NCBI RefSeq assembly: GCF_000341355.1
Contig: NC_020300.1
Location: forward strand, 186,001 to 250,000
Direction of reading: 5' to 3'
Length of the DNA: 64,000 bases
DNA from: Bartonella australis AUST/NH1
GTDB taxonomy: Bacteria; Pseudomonadota; Alphaproteobacteria; Rhizobiales; Rhizobiaceae
Below, piece after piece: positions 46,625 through 56,655 of this stretch. The position numbers and the translations under genes are program-made. Positions within the stretch are counted from its first letter, which is position 1; every line of letters begins with the position of its first letter. The notes below the pieces were generated by a model. That model was given only the letters and a program-made list of their open reading frames with translations. It was not told the DNA's origin and searched no databases.

Positions 46625-48089
46625 ATGGGGAATGATGCTCAAAGAAAAACGGAATGAACTGAAGTGCGACCTTCAAATCGCCATGTTCAAATGATTGCTT
46701 GGGGGGAGGATTATTGGAACAGGTCTTTTTTATGGACCAAAAGAGGCTATTCAATTAGCTGGCCCCTCGGCCGTCGTAGCTTATCTTTTTAGGGGATTTG
46801 TTATCTGCTTTATCACGTGGATGCTCGGCGAAGTGTCGGTAAAAGAGCCAGCGTCGGGCGCTTTTATTTTCTTTGCTTATAAATAATTGAGAATGCTTTG
46901 TCGGTTTTGTTACAGGTTGGAATTATTGGTTTCTTCTTATTCTAATCAGTATGACTGAACTCCCAGTTATCGGGTTTTACCTCGATTATTGGATTTCTAT
47001 AGATCATTGGAAATCGTCCCTTGTTGTTTTTTTGTTTGTTACATTGGTGAACCTTGTTGATGTGCGTGTTTTTGGAGAATTTGAATTTTGTTTAGCTTTG
47101 ATCAAGGTAATTACTATCGTTGGTATGATTATTTTGGGAATTTTTCTTGTCGTAACTGGAATGCATGGTAGTCAAGCAAGCGTTCGCTATCTTTGGGATC
47201 AGGGCGGTTTTTTCTTCACAGAGTGGAGGGGATTATTTCAGCTACTTATGTGGTGATGTTTTCCTTTGGCGGAACGGAGCTCATTGGTGTTGCCGATGGG
47301 GAAGTACCGAATCCACAAAAAACGATTCCGGCTGCTATCCGTGAGGTTGTGTAGAGGGTTGTGATTTTTTATATTGGCTCTATCATCGTTATTATGATGA
47401 TAAGTTCGTGGAATATGATTGAGAAAAACGGTAACCCTTTTGCAACTATTTTTGAGACTGTAGGAATTCCCGCGGCTAGTCACATTTCGAATTTTGTAGT
47501 GATTATGGCCGCTACCTCGGTTTACAATAGCAGCGTTTATCCCAGTAGCCATATGCTTTATAGTTTAGCTATTCAAAAAAATGCGCCTCGTATTTTTAGT
47601 AAGCTTAGCGCTGCCCGTATTCCTTATGTCGCTGTTCTTTTTTCATCATTTTGTGCTGCAATAATTATCGTCGTTAATATGCTTATGCTGGATAATAGTT
47701 TTATGCATATTATGGCTGTTGCAACCGCGGCGACGGTCATCACTTGGGCTATCATTGTTATTACCCATTTGAAATTTAGAAAAACTCGTAAAAGCGAAAA
47801 AAATTCATTTATTTATGCATTTGGTTTATACTCTCACGCTAATTATTTTTGCCTTTGCTTTCTTGCATTGTTATTTTGCATCATGTTTGTAAGCGGATTT
47901 GGGCAAAATGGATTAATGACTCAACTTTTTGACGCGGTAAGAATAAAAACAGTATCTGTTTGGCCACGTATTCCTGGACATAGGCCTGATATGAGTTTGG
48001 TAGTCATTATTTCCTGTATAGTGTTTGCTTTTACTGTTAGGGTGCAGATTCAAGAGGCAATTTTAGAAGAAGTAATATACAAGGATTAG
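46625..48089 (+). pseudogene. Amino-acid permease (APC superfamily) pseudogene
   Basis: Remnant of a GabP/ProY-like amino-acid permease spread over several frames. Recognisable pieces in order: RPSNRHVQMIAWG, then RIIGTGLFYGPKEAIQLAGPSAVVAYL in another frame, GFVTGWNYWFLLILISMTELPVIGFYLDYW, FSFGGTELIGVADGEVPNPQKTIPAAIREVV and a long C-terminal part from 47361. Damage: an in-frame TGA near 46653, frameshifts near the G-run at 46700, near 46885 and near 47235, and TAG at 47353 where the family has Trp. It is immediately upstream of bioM. Not expected to make a working transporter. Confidence 0.9.
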
Positions 48090-48102
48090 TTGGGATAAAG
48101 CT

Positions 48103-48783
48103 TTGGGGATAATAAAATTCGATAAGGTAACACGAGTTTTTGGTGATTTGTGTGCGGTGAGAGACGTGACTGTGCAGCTCAGTGAGAAGCGAGTCGCGGT
48201 TATCGGCGCGAATGGCTCCGGGAAGAGTACGTTTATCCGCCTTATTAATGGTTTACAGTTGCCATCAAATGGCTCTGTGAGCGTTGACGGACTTGATACG
48301 AAGCGTGATGCAAAGGCGGTGAAGCGTAAAATTGGGTTTGTTTTTCAAAATCCCGATAACCAGATCGTGTTGCCGTTAGTGGAAGAAGATTTATCTTTTG
48401 GTCTTAAAAATTTGAAACTCAGTAAGGACGAAATCAGAGAACGAGTAGACGAAATTTTACAACGTTATGACCTCCAATTTTACAGAAATCACCCAGTTCA
48501 TTCGTTAAGTGGTGGACAAAAACAACTGATTGCTATTTCTGGTGTTGTGGCAATGAAACCGGATTATATTGTTTTTGACGAGCCAACGACATTACTTGAT
48601 TTGAGAAATAAACGGCGTATTACGCAGGTTATAAAGGAGTTGCCGCAAACAGCAATTGTCGTATCTCATGATTTACAATTTCTTAAGACATTTGATAGAG
48701 TTTTGGTGTTTGATAAGGGGGAAATAATTATTGATGATATACCTTCGATTGCTATCAAAAAATATGTAAGAAGTATGTCATGA
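48103..48783 (+). CDS. bioM: Biotin ECF transporter ATPase BioM
   Basis: 226-residue energy-coupling-factor ATPase. Walker [12 protein letters not shown] near 35-45, Q-loop [20 protein letters not shown] near 78 (the Q-helix typical of ECF ATPases), signature [11 protein letters not shown] near 132, Walker [13 protein letters not shown] and H-loop VVSHDLQF. The start is a TTG with weak upstream signal, 13 bases after the permease pseudogene, so an older promoter may have been shared. It energises BioN/BioY for biotin uptake. Overlaps bioN by four bases. Confidence 0.9.
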   Translation: MGIIKFDKVTRVFGDLCAVRDVTVQLSEKRVAVIGANGSGKSTFIRLINGLQLPSNGSVSVDGLDTKRDAKAVKRKIGFVFQNPDNQIVLPLVEEDLSFGLKNLKLSKDEIRERVDEILQRYDLQFYRNHPVHSLSGGQKQLIAISGVVAMKPDYIVFDEPTTLLDLRNKRRITQVIKELPQTAIVVSHDLQFLKTFDRVLVFDKGEIIIDDIPSIAIKKYVRSMS

Positions 48784-49427
48784 TAGGTTTATATCTTCCT
48801 CGAGACAGCTTTATGCATAGGCTTAGGCCGGGGATTAAGCTGTTATCTCTCACTGTTTGCGGGACCATTATTTTTATGGTTTCGTCTGTGTCCGTTCTTT
48901 CACTATTATTATTATTGGTGGCTTTATTATATGTTATCGCTCAGGTTCCTTTTAAAAAGGTAGTGCAGCAATTTAGATTGATAGGGCCGTTTTTAATATT
49001 TATATTTGTCTTTCACACTGTTTTTGATAATTGGCTTGTGGGTTTAAAAGTCATATTACGTTTTATTATTCTTATTTTTTTAGCATTTCTAGTTCCCTTA
49101 ACAACAAAAGTTTCAGATATGATGGAGTCAGTTGAAGGAGGGCTCCGGCCTTTTCAGCGCTTTGGTGTAAATCCATCAAAATTGAGTATAGTTTTATCGA
49201 TGGCGATTAGATTTATCCCGGTTATTATCGAAAAATTCAATGAGGTGCGGGAAGCGCAGCGGGCACGCGGACTTGATGCGCATATTACAGTTCTTGCAAT
49301 ACCTCTTATTATACGAACAATGAGAATGGCCTCAGAGGTTGCTGAAGCATTAGAAGCGCGTTCTTATGATACAGTTACAGACAGCGAGATATCATGCGAT
49401 GATAAAAATTCTATTTTAAAGGAGTAA
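48780..49427 (+). CDS. bioN: Biotin ECF transporter T component BioN
   Basis: 215-residue integral membrane protein with about five TM segments. The two coupling motifs that contact the ATPases are present: EAQRARGLD near 158 and EALEARSYD near 193. N-terminus [22 protein letters not shown] is the usual CbiQ/BioN start. It overlaps bioM (ATGA) and lies five bases from bioY, so it is the middle gene of an operon. Confidence 0.9.
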   Translation: MIGLYLPRDSFMHRLRPGIKLLSLTVCGTIIFMVSSVSVLSLLLLLVALLYVIAQVPFKKVVQQFRLIGPFLIFIFVFHTVFDNWLVGLKVILRFIILIFLAFLVPLTTKVSDMMESVEGGLRPFQRFGVNPSKLSIVLSMAIRFIPVIIEKFNEVREAQRARGLDAHITVLAIPLIIRTMRMASEVAEALEARSYDTVTDSEISCDDKNSILKE

Positions 49428-49431
49428 GTAA

Positions 49432-49983
49432 GTGAGTACAAAAGATTTAGCTTATATCGCTTTATTCACCGCTGTTTACGCGGTATTAGGTTTGTTCCCT
49501 CCTATTTTTTTACCTTTTTTTTCCGGGGTTCCTATTACCGCGCAGTCTATGGGACCGATGCTAGCAGGTTCTATATTGGGGGCGAAAAGAGGGGCTCTGG
49601 CATCAGTATGTTTCCTTATTCTAGTTGCTATTGGAGTGCCTGTGTTAGCTGGTGGACGCGGGGGCATTGTTGTCTTTTTAGGACCTGGTGGCGGTTATAT
49701 GATTGGCTTTCCGTTTGCGGCGTTTTTCATTGGCTTCATGGTCGAATTACTTTGGAAGCGACTCAACTTCGTTATTTTGATTATAATAAATGCTGTGGGC
49801 GGTATCGGTATTGTGTATCTTTTTGGGATACCATGGATGGCTTATATACTGAATCTTTCTTTACTGGCGGCTGCGACGATTTCATTAGGTTTTTTGCCTG
49901 GCGGCTGTTTAAAGGTTCTAATTGCATCCTTTATAGCAATGACTGTCAAAAAATCTGTTCCTCTCATTCACCCAAAGAGTTAG
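49432..49983 (+). CDS. bioY: Biotin-binding S component BioY
   Basis: 183-residue membrane protein, biotin-specific substrate component. The family pattern is clear: VPITAQSMGPMLAGSILGAKRGALA near 33-57, VLAGGRGGIVVFLGPGGGYMIGFPFAAF near 73-100 and a C-terminal PGGCLKVLIASFIA. Six TM segments are expected. GTG start with AAAGGAG eight bases ahead. Together with bioM and bioN it forms a complete biotin importer, consistent with biotin auxotrophy if no bio biosynthesis genes exist elsewhere. Confidence 0.94.
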   Translation: MSTKDLAYIALFTAVYAVLGLFPPIFLPFFSGVPITAQSMGPMLAGSILGAKRGALASVCFLILVAIGVPVLAGGRGGIVVFLGPGGGYMIGFPFAAFFIGFMVELLWKRLNFVILIIINAVGGIGIVYLFGIPWMAYILNLSLLAAATISLGFLPGGCLKVLIASFIAMTVKKSVPLIHPKS

Positions 49984-50197
49984 TAATAAGCACTTATTAC
50001 AAGGGTTTTAGAGAGTGGCATACTGAAAGCTTAAAAAGGAAGGAAGAGAAAGAATGTGCTAATAGCTTCTTTCTCATCTTTTTATCTTTTAATGAGAGAG
50101 AAGATAACGAGTGAAAGGGGCTCCGGGAGGAGGGACGAGAGGCGAGCTAAAATATATTTCTATAATTTATTATTTTTATTGTATTTTATAGATATTA

Positions 50198-50273
<76 letters not shown>

Positions 50274-50300
50274 GCTTCATAAATGCATAAAGCGTGTGCG

Positions 50301-50328
50301 GTTATAGCATCAAAATTCTTTCTGTCTA
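50301..50328 (-). promoter_or_regulatory. Putative promoter of tRNA-Phe
   Basis: On the minus strand TAGACA, 16 bases, then TATAAC, about 27 bases before the mature tRNA 5' end. Acceptable sigma-70 spacing and similarity; not proven. Confidence 0.45.
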
Positions 50329-50668
50329 GGCGTCAAAATAAAAATAATCGATTTTTCATAAGTTTACCTTTATATCCCCAGATATACAATTATCCTTTTG
50401 CGAGACTAACTTGATAGATACGTTGTGTACATTGGGTGCGTCGTGATAAGCATGTTACTTCCTCTCGGTGGAAGCGGGGAGATCTCCCTTTTCAAGAGAT
50501 ATAATTGATTGAAATGTTTATTGTTGGAGAAGGCTCATTGTGCTTTAATTTTGCAAAATAAATGAAAAAAATTGATATTTGCGTTAACCAGCCTCAATTA
50601 TCGGTGTAATTTCTTTAGAGAAATGTCCTTTTTTAGTGGAAGGCGAGTTGACCAAAAGGATAGGATAA
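50329..50668. other. Intergenic region before serC
   Basis: About 340 bases between the tRNA-Phe promoter and serC. No gene is visible. The serC promoter should lie in its right half, but no sharp signal was found. Confidence 0.45.
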
Positions 50669-51832
50669 ATGATGATGTTAAAGGAACCGATTTGCCGGCC
50701 GGGGAATCCTAATTTTTCTTCTGGTCCTTGTAGTAAGCGGCCTGGTTGGACGGTTGAGATTCTTAAAAATGCATTGCTTGGGCGTTCACATCGTAGCAGA
50801 ACGGGTAGATCAAGGCTTGCTGAGGCAATCGATTTAACTCGTGATGTCCTTGAAGTTCCATCTGATTACCGTATCGGCATTGTGCCTGCTTCAGACACGG
50901 GCGCTATTGAGATAGCTCTGTGGTCTTTATTGGGCCAACGGGGCGTTGATATGGTGTCGTGGGAAAGCTTTGGTTCAGATTGGATCACTGATGTTGTCCA
51001 ACAATTAAAGCTTTCTGATGTGCGTCGATTAGAAGCACCCTACGGTGAATTGCCAGATTTAACTCAAATTGATTTTGATCGTGACGTTGTATTCACATGG
51101 AATGGAACAACTTCTGGTGTGCGTGTTCCTAGTGCTTGTTTTATCGCAGATAAGCGTGCAGGTTTGACAATTTGTGATGCGACATCAGCTGTTTTTGCAC
51201 AAAATCTCGATTTTTCAAAATTAGATGTTGTCACTTTTTCATGGCAAAAAGTTTTGGGGGGTGAAGCAGCGCATGGTATGCTGATTTTGAGCCCTCGTGC
51301 TGTTGAGCGGCTCGAGCATTATGCTCCTACTTGGCCTTTGCCCAAAATTTTCCGTATAACAAAAGGTGGAAAGTTGAACGAAGGTATTTTTAAGGGAGAA
51401 ACAATTAATACACCTTCTCTGTTGTGCGTTGAAGATTATCTTGATGCATTAAAGTGGGCGAAATCACTGGGGGGATTAAAGGCATTAATAGCACGTGCTG
51501 ATAAGAACTTTGCCGTTCTTGATGCTTTTGTTCGCAAAACACCTTGGGTAGAGAATTTAGCAAAAGTCCCTCAAACACGCTCCAACACATCCGTTTGTCT
51601 AACAATTGTAGATCCGGTTATTTCTTCCTTAGATACTAAAGTGCAGGCATCTTTCGTGCAATCGGTCGTAGCTCGTCTTGATGAAGCAGGTATTGCTCAC
51701 GATATTGGCGGGCACCGAAATGCTCCCCCAGGGTTTCGGATTTGGACAGGCGCGACGATTGAGGCTTCTGACCTTGAATCGTTAACGGAATGGATTGAAT
51801 GGTCATTTCAGATCGAAAAATCTCGTCTTTAA
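50669..51832 (+). CDS. serC: Phosphoserine aminotransferase
   Basis: 387-residue class V PLP aminotransferase converting 3-phosphohydroxypyruvate to phosphoserine. It belongs to the alphaproteobacterial branch: start PNFSSGPCSKRPGWTVEIL, the GRSHRSRTGRSRLAEAI segment near 40 with substrate arginines, FTWNGTTSGVRVP near 143, and the PLP lysine in SWQKVLGGEAAHG near 194. ATG triplets stand in tandem at 50669, 50672 and 50675. In many relatives serA follows directly; here over 700 bases without a gene follow. Confidence 0.93.
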   Translation: MMMLKEPICRPGNPNFSSGPCSKRPGWTVEILKNALLGRSHRSRTGRSRLAEAIDLTRDVLEVPSDYRIGIVPASDTGAIEIALWSLLGQRGVDMVSWESFGSDWITDVVQQLKLSDVRRLEAPYGELPDLTQIDFDRDVVFTWNGTTSGVRVPSACFIADKRAGLTICDATSAVFAQNLDFSKLDVVTFSWQKVLGGEAAHGMLILSPRAVERLEHYAPTWPLPKIFRITKGGKLNEGIFKGETINTPSLLCVEDYLDALKWAKSLGGLKALIARADKNFAVLDAFVRKTPWVENLAKVPQTRSNTSVCLTIVDPVISSLDTKVQASFVQSVVARLDEAGIAHDIGGHRNAPPGFRIWTGATIEASDLESLTEWIEWSFQIEKSRL

Positions 51833-52604
51833 GTAACTCTTGATAGTTTTTATGTGCTGTTTTTCATGAATTTTTACCGATTGTATTTGAATAAAATCTG
51901 AAAATCATTGAATTATAAGACTCACTGTTATCAGTAAGATGTCGGATATTATTAGGTTGCAGCAATATCGATTCCAGAATTAACCATTATTATGATCTTT
52001 TAGCTTTTTTATTTCTGGCCCATGCATATAAACTAGATATTACAATTGATTTAAGGGAGCTCAAAGAATTTGTCTTCTCGCTGCTTATTTTGGTGAATGG
52101 CACGATGAAAAAGACCGCCGCATTAATACGGAAGAAACAGATTTTTAAAAGCTTTTTTTAGTTCGTTGGAATTTTAGACTCTTATGTTGAATTTTTTTTA
52201 GAGAAGTATTTTGAAAATATGGATACACACGGTGCGCATAATATTGCTTTTATATCTGACACACACTTGGGCAGCACCGTCGCGAGAAGTGCTAGCGTTT
52301 TTTATGGATTACGTTTGGCAACAAAAATATTTATTTTTGATGTCAATTATTGTGTGGAGGTCAGCACTATTTCAGCAAAAATAATAACCTAATACCCTAA
52401 TTTTTTTCAAAAGACTGTTTAGTATAATAAAAATATGTTTCTCACTGGGGCGTGATTTATTTTGATTATCGAGGAATTTTCGGCTTAATACAGGGATTGG
52501 TAAAAAATTGAGGTGAAGAGCCGCGTCTGCTATGAGGTTTCGCTATAAGAAGCCTCTTATTTTCGAATGCTGGGGTTACTTTGCCAAACATAACGGAGAA
52601 AATT
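51833..52604. other. Intergenic region serC-purA, possible decayed gene
   Basis: About 770 bases without a supported gene. One plus-strand frame around 52170-52390 stays open for some 70 codons without a good start. I could not relate its translation to serA or any family. purA's ribosome binding site (GGAGAAAATT) is at the very end. Confidence 0.45.
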
Positions 52605-53894
52605 ATGGCCAATGTAGTAGTTGTCGGTACACAATGGGGAGATGAGGGCAAGGGTAAAATCGTAGACTGGTTATCTGAGCGAGCAGATGTTGTGGTCAGA
52701 TATCAAGGGGGCCACAATGCGGGCCATACATTGGTTATTGATGGAGTGAGTTATAAATTGTCGCTTTTGCCGTCTGGTTTGGTTCGCGGTAAGTTATCGA
52801 TTATCGGTAATGGCGTGGTGGTTGACCCTCACCATTTTGTGGCAGAACTAAAAAAATTACGCGCCCAAGGCGTAAAGATTACACCGGAAGTTTTGCGTAT
52901 CGCTGAAAACGCTCCTTTAATTCTTTCTGTACATCGTGACCTCGATGAAGCGCGGGAAAATGGTATGTCGGATTTAATAATCGGCACAACAAAGCGCGGT
53001 ATTGGGCCTGCTTACGAAGACAAAGTAGGCCGCCGTTCTATTCGTGTAATGGATTTAGCAGAAGCTGACACGCTTATGGCTAAGATTGAGCGACTTTTGA
53101 GACACCACAACGCATTGCGTCTTGGTATGGGCTTCACAGAAATTAGCGCACAAACACTGTATGATGAATTAATGCAAGTTGCTGATGAAATTTTGCCTTT
53201 TATGGATTGTACGTGGCGTCTTTTGGATGAAAGCTATCGTACGGGACAGCGCATTCTTTTTGAGGGTGCACAAGGCGCGTTGTTGGATAATGATTTTGGT
53301 ACTTATCCTTATGTAACATCGTCTAATACAATTCCTGGGCAAGTTTTCACCGGTTCAGGTATGGGGCCTGGTTCAGTTCAGTACGTTTTGGGTATTGTGA
53401 AAGCTTATACTACACGTGTAGGAGAGGGACCGTTTCCGACAGAACAGGTGAATGATATTGGTAAATTTCTCAGAACACACGGGAAAGAATTTGGCGTTGT
53501 GACCAACAGAGAACGCCGATGCGGTTGGTTTGACGCTGTGGCAGTACGCCAGATGGTAGCTATTTGCGGCGTTTGTGGTATCGCGTTAACAAAGCTCGAT
53601 GTGTTAGATGGTCTGGACAAAATTAAAATTTGTGTTGGCTATGAACTTAACGGTAAGAGAATTGATTATTTGCCATCTTCTATAGGCGCGCAAGCCCGTG
53701 TGAAGCCAATTTATGAAATATTAGAGGGTTGGAAGGGAACGACGGCACATGTACGTTGCTGGAAAGAATTACCGGTACAGGCCGTCAAATATGTACGCTA
53801 TATCGAAGAATTAATTGGCACATCGGTGGCCTTATTGTCAACTGGCCCTGAGCGTGGAGATACAATTCTCATTACCGATCCTTTCGCAGATTGA
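52605..53894 (+). CDS. purA: Adenylosuccinate synthetase
   Basis: Joins IMP and aspartate with GTP in AMP synthesis. The 429-residue protein starts [22 protein letters not shown], giving the GTP P-loop (GDEGKGK) and catalytic Asp at the normal position; an upstream TTG in frame is ignored because GGAGAAAATT stands right before this ATG. Other motifs: [13 protein letters not shown] near 38, [14 protein letters not shown] near 127, [26 protein letters not shown] segment near 220 and [11 protein letters not shown] near 275. The [12 protein letters not shown]-terminus is intact. Confidence 0.97.
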   Translation: MANVVVVGTQWGDEGKGKIVDWLSERADVVVRYQGGHNAGHTLVIDGVSYKLSLLPSGLVRGKLSIIGNGVVVDPHHFVAELKKLRAQGVKITPEVLRIAENAPLILSVHRDLDEARENGMSDLIIGTTKRGIGPAYEDKVGRRSIRVMDLAEADTLMAKIERLLRHHNALRLGMGFTEISAQTLYDELMQVADEILPFMDCTWRLLDESYRTGQRILFEGAQGALLDNDFGTYPYVTSSNTIPGQVFTGSGMGPGSVQYVLGIVKAYTTRVGEGPFPTEQVNDIGKFLRTHGKEFGVVTNRERRCGWFDAVAVRQMVAICGVCGIALTKLDVLDGLDKIKICVGYELNGKRIDYLPSSIGAQARVKPIYEILEGWKGTTAHVRCWKELPVQAVKYVRYIEELIGTSVALLSTGPERGDTILITDPFAD

Positions 53895-54109
53895 TCGTTT
53901 TTGTAGGTGTTAATGCCGGTTTTAATTTGTAGTTAAGATGAAGTTTAAGGAGTGTATGACAGGAAGGGAGCAAAGCGATATGTCGATGTTTTTTTAAAAT
54001 TTTTGTGCTGTTTGTGCTGATATAAATTGTTAAGTAAGAACTTAAGAGCATTTTAAGTCCTATTACACCGAAATTTTTTTTCTTGAGCTTGAGAAAGAAT
54101 ATATAGGAT

Positions 54110-54961
54110 ATGATAGATTTCGTTGGAATCTTAAAAAAGACGATTAATGCGCAAGATAATGTCACGCCGCAATTACGTGAGCGAATTTATGAGCGTGCCA
54201 CCGAAACTTTGGAACGCAAATTTGGAGAAGTTAAAATCTCTAAAGCTGCAGCGAACGCACAAAGAAAAGCCCTACAGAGTGCTATTGCGACTGTTGAAAA
54301 AGAGTATTTAGCTATTGAAGAGGAATTACTTTCTTCGATTATTGGGTGGAAACCTATAGACGAGATTGGTGCTGGCGAGGGCAAGCAAGATTCTGCACTA
54401 TCGGAAAGTAATGGCGTTTCGGTTTCTACTACAAAAAAAATACAAAAATCATCTGTTGCGGGTTTAATCGGTGATAAGGTATTTGATGAGCCTTCTGTAA
54501 TATCAGGTGTTCCAGGCGTAGAGCCTGCTAATATTGAAGATCTTTGGGTTAGTTACGCGCATGAAATAGATCGGAGCGCTAAAAAAAGAACGCGTGCGGT
54601 AAGCACTTCGACTCCACAAGAAGATAATTCCCATATCGTTTCGCATATTTTTTCTCAAGCTTTGCGGCGCACGAATAGGTCATCTGTACGAAGGCGTATC
54701 TTGGTAGGCATCATTGCTTTCGTTGGTCTTGTAATCTTATTCATCAGTATTTTTATTATTTTTGGGCGTATATTTATATCAGAAAATCATCCCTTAAAGG
54801 CGGCAGATGCTCAAGTCGTTGAGGGGTTGCCGAAAGTAGTTCAAGGGAAGCGGAAATTGACACAACGTCTATTAGATAATGGAAGAGAGATCGATGTTGG
54901 TCCAGCTGAACAAGCAGAATCTTTAAATGATATAGGGGCTGATAACAGTTGCTGTCGCTGA
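54110..54961 (+). CDS. Hypothetical protein with one transmembrane segment
   Basis: 283 residues. The N-terminal 75 residues are helical and charged (LRERIYERATETLERKFGE ... AIATVEKEYLAIEEEL), likely a coiled coil in the cytoplasm. A low-complexity linker follows, then a basic stretch (RRTNRSSVRRR) directly before one TM (about 204-224, ILVGIIAFVGLVILFISIFIIFG), leaving about 55 residues in the periplasm. The layout resembles a protein encoded near purA in other Rhizobiales that, as I recall, is longer at its C-terminus; this copy may be truncated. A short AGGAT close to the ATG is a weak ribosome binding site. Confidence 0.65.
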   Translation: MIDFVGILKKTINAQDNVTPQLRERIYERATETLERKFGEVKISKAAANAQRKALQSAIATVEKEYLAIEEELLSSIIGWKPIDEIGAGEGKQDSALSESNGVSVSTTKKIQKSSVAGLIGDKVFDEPSVISGVPGVEPANIEDLWVSYAHEIDRSAKKRTRAVSTSTPQEDNSHIVSHIFSQALRRTNRSSVRRRILVGIIAFVGLVILFISIFIIFGRIFISENHPLKAADAQVVEGLPKVVQGKRKLTQRLLDNGREIDVGPAEQAESLNDIGADNSCCR

Positions 54962-55579
54962 GTAGCTAGACCAAGCTATGTTTTATCAAAAGGCGTAGAT
55001 TATGATGTAGGAAAAGATGTAATGGCCGGTTCGGGACAGACTAATCATATCATAAAAGGAAATTTTTGTTGAAGAAGCGCTAGAAAAATGAGCTATATAG
55101 GGCGGTATAACGATTCCGGAGAAGGGGATTTTGCTGCGGTTGGCTTTATGTCGTAATTTCAATCTTCTTTTCTTTATTGCTTGCGTTATGGATTTGTTTT
55201 TCGCCACAAGTGACACATGAGCGTTGACTTTTGATAAAAGTAAACGGCCGGTCGTGTATGTCTCAATGATAATTATCTCAGCTAAGATTGGTGATAACTT
55301 TTTTTACATTAAGCGGTAATGACCCTACTTTTTTACCGAATTTACGATCGGCACGCGAATTAGACCGGATTATTTCGGTAAGCGGCGAAACAACCGCACG
55401 CAGGCCGGAGAGCTAGTGCAAAAATCAGCCAGATTACCGCCTGCGTAAACGGACAACCCGACATCCCTTTTCTAAAAAAGCAGGGCACTGCCATACGTGG
55501 GATCGAAAACCACCCCCCCACAAATAAACACTCATAGTACGGCCCGCAGGGTGCAAGCACGCTGCATTCGCGCCTAGCT
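54962..55579. other. Intergenic region with a GC-richer segment
   Basis: About 620 bases between the TM protein and the 3' end of rpoH. Bases 55360-55560 are clearly richer in G+C than the surroundings, contain an 8-bp inverted repeat (ACGCAGGC at 55398, GCCTGCGT at 55439) and a run of seven C near 55515. A 66-codon minus-strand open frame there has no recognisable product. Confidence 0.5.
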
Positions 55580-56500
55580 TCAATTAACTTTAGAAATACG
55601 AAAACAAAGCTGCTCTCGTGTTTGCTGCTGAGACGAGGTAAAAGCCCTCATAGCCTTTTGTACTTTTTCAAATGCACGCATTTCAATTTGCCTCACACGC
55701 TCCCGGCTGATGCCGAATTCACCCGAAAGTTCCTCTAAAGTCAGCGGTGCATCATTTAAGCGACGAGCTTCAAATATGCGCTTTTCGCGCTCATTGAGCT
55801 CGCTCACAGCCTGCGTCAACATGGAGCGGCGATTCTCTAATTCATCTTGCTCGACCAAAATTTGTTCTTGGCTATCCGAATCATCGACCAACCAATCTTG
55901 CCACTCGCAGCTTTGGTCTTCGTTTGTACGAAGAGGTGCATTGAGTGAAACATCGCCACTAAGGCGGCGATTCATTGATACAACTTCGTTTTCTGTAACA
56001 TTTAACCGGGTTGCAATTTCTTTCACTTGTTCCGCGTTAAGATCGCCGTTATCGAGGGTCTGAAGTTTATTTTTTAATTTGCGAAGGTTGAAGAATAGAC
56101 GCTTCTGATTAGCTGTCGTCCCCATTTTCACCAAACTCCATGACCGCAAAACGTACTCTTGAATTGATGCTTTAATCCACCACATCGCGTAAGTTGCGAG
56201 GCGAAAACCACGTTTTGGTTCGAAACGTTTGACGGCTTGCATGAGCCCTATGTTACCTTCCGAAATGACCTCCCCGATAGGCAAACCATAGCCCCGATAT
56301 TCCATTGCAATTTTAGCCACGAGGCGCAAATGACTAGTTACCAACCTATGCGCCGCCTTCGAATCGCCATGTTCACGATAACGCTCAGCTAACATATATT
56401 CTTCCTTCGGCTTAAGCATCGGAAAACGACGTATTTCCTCTAAGTAACGATCGAGGCCCCCATCACCTGCTGTTACTAATGATAAATTTACATGGGCCAT
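55580..56500 (-). CDS. rpoH: RNA polymerase sigma factor RpoH (sigma-32)
   Basis: Heat-shock sigma factor of 306 residues. Region 2 is complete (AHRLVTSHLRLVAKIAMEYRGYG, EVISEGNIGLMQAVKRFEP, FRLATYAMWWIKASIQEYVL). The RpoH box QKRLFFNLRKLK near 131 separates sigma-32 from other group members. Region 4 has LTLEELSGEFGISRERVRQIEMRAFEKV near 252-280 for the -35 element. AAGGAGGGTG precedes the ATG. It lies downstream of rluD on the same strand, as in other Rhizobiales. Confidence 0.96.
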   Translation of the reverse strand: MAHVNLSLVTAGDGGLDRYLEEIRRFPMLKPKEEYMLAERYREHGDSKAAHRLVTSHLRLVAKIAMEYRGYGLPIGEVISEGNIGLMQAVKRFEPKRGFRLATYAMWWIKASIQEYVLRSWSLVKMGTTANQKRLFFNLRKLKNKLQTLDNGDLNAEQVKEIATRLNVTENEVVSMNRRLSGDVSLNAPLRTNEDQSCEWQDWLVDDSDSQEQILVEQDELENRRSMLTQAVSELNEREKRIFEARRLNDAPLTLEELSGEFGISRERVRQIEMRAFEKVQKAMRAFTSSQQQTREQLCFRISKVN

Positions 56501-56655
56501 AATAGCACCCTCCTTTTACACGAATCCCCTGATAAGGCGAATTCTATTTACGAACACTAATATAAGCATCCCCTGCCTCATTTGCACGACTGTAATTTTA
56601 AACTTTGTCTAAAAATAGATATTTGATCATGAACTCATTGAGACGACTAAAAGTT

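Noticed and set aside
52170..52390. Open frame with ISDTHLGS resembling a metallophosphoesterase start
   Set aside because: The phrase is short, there is no start codon with ribosome binding site, and nothing else of the family follows.
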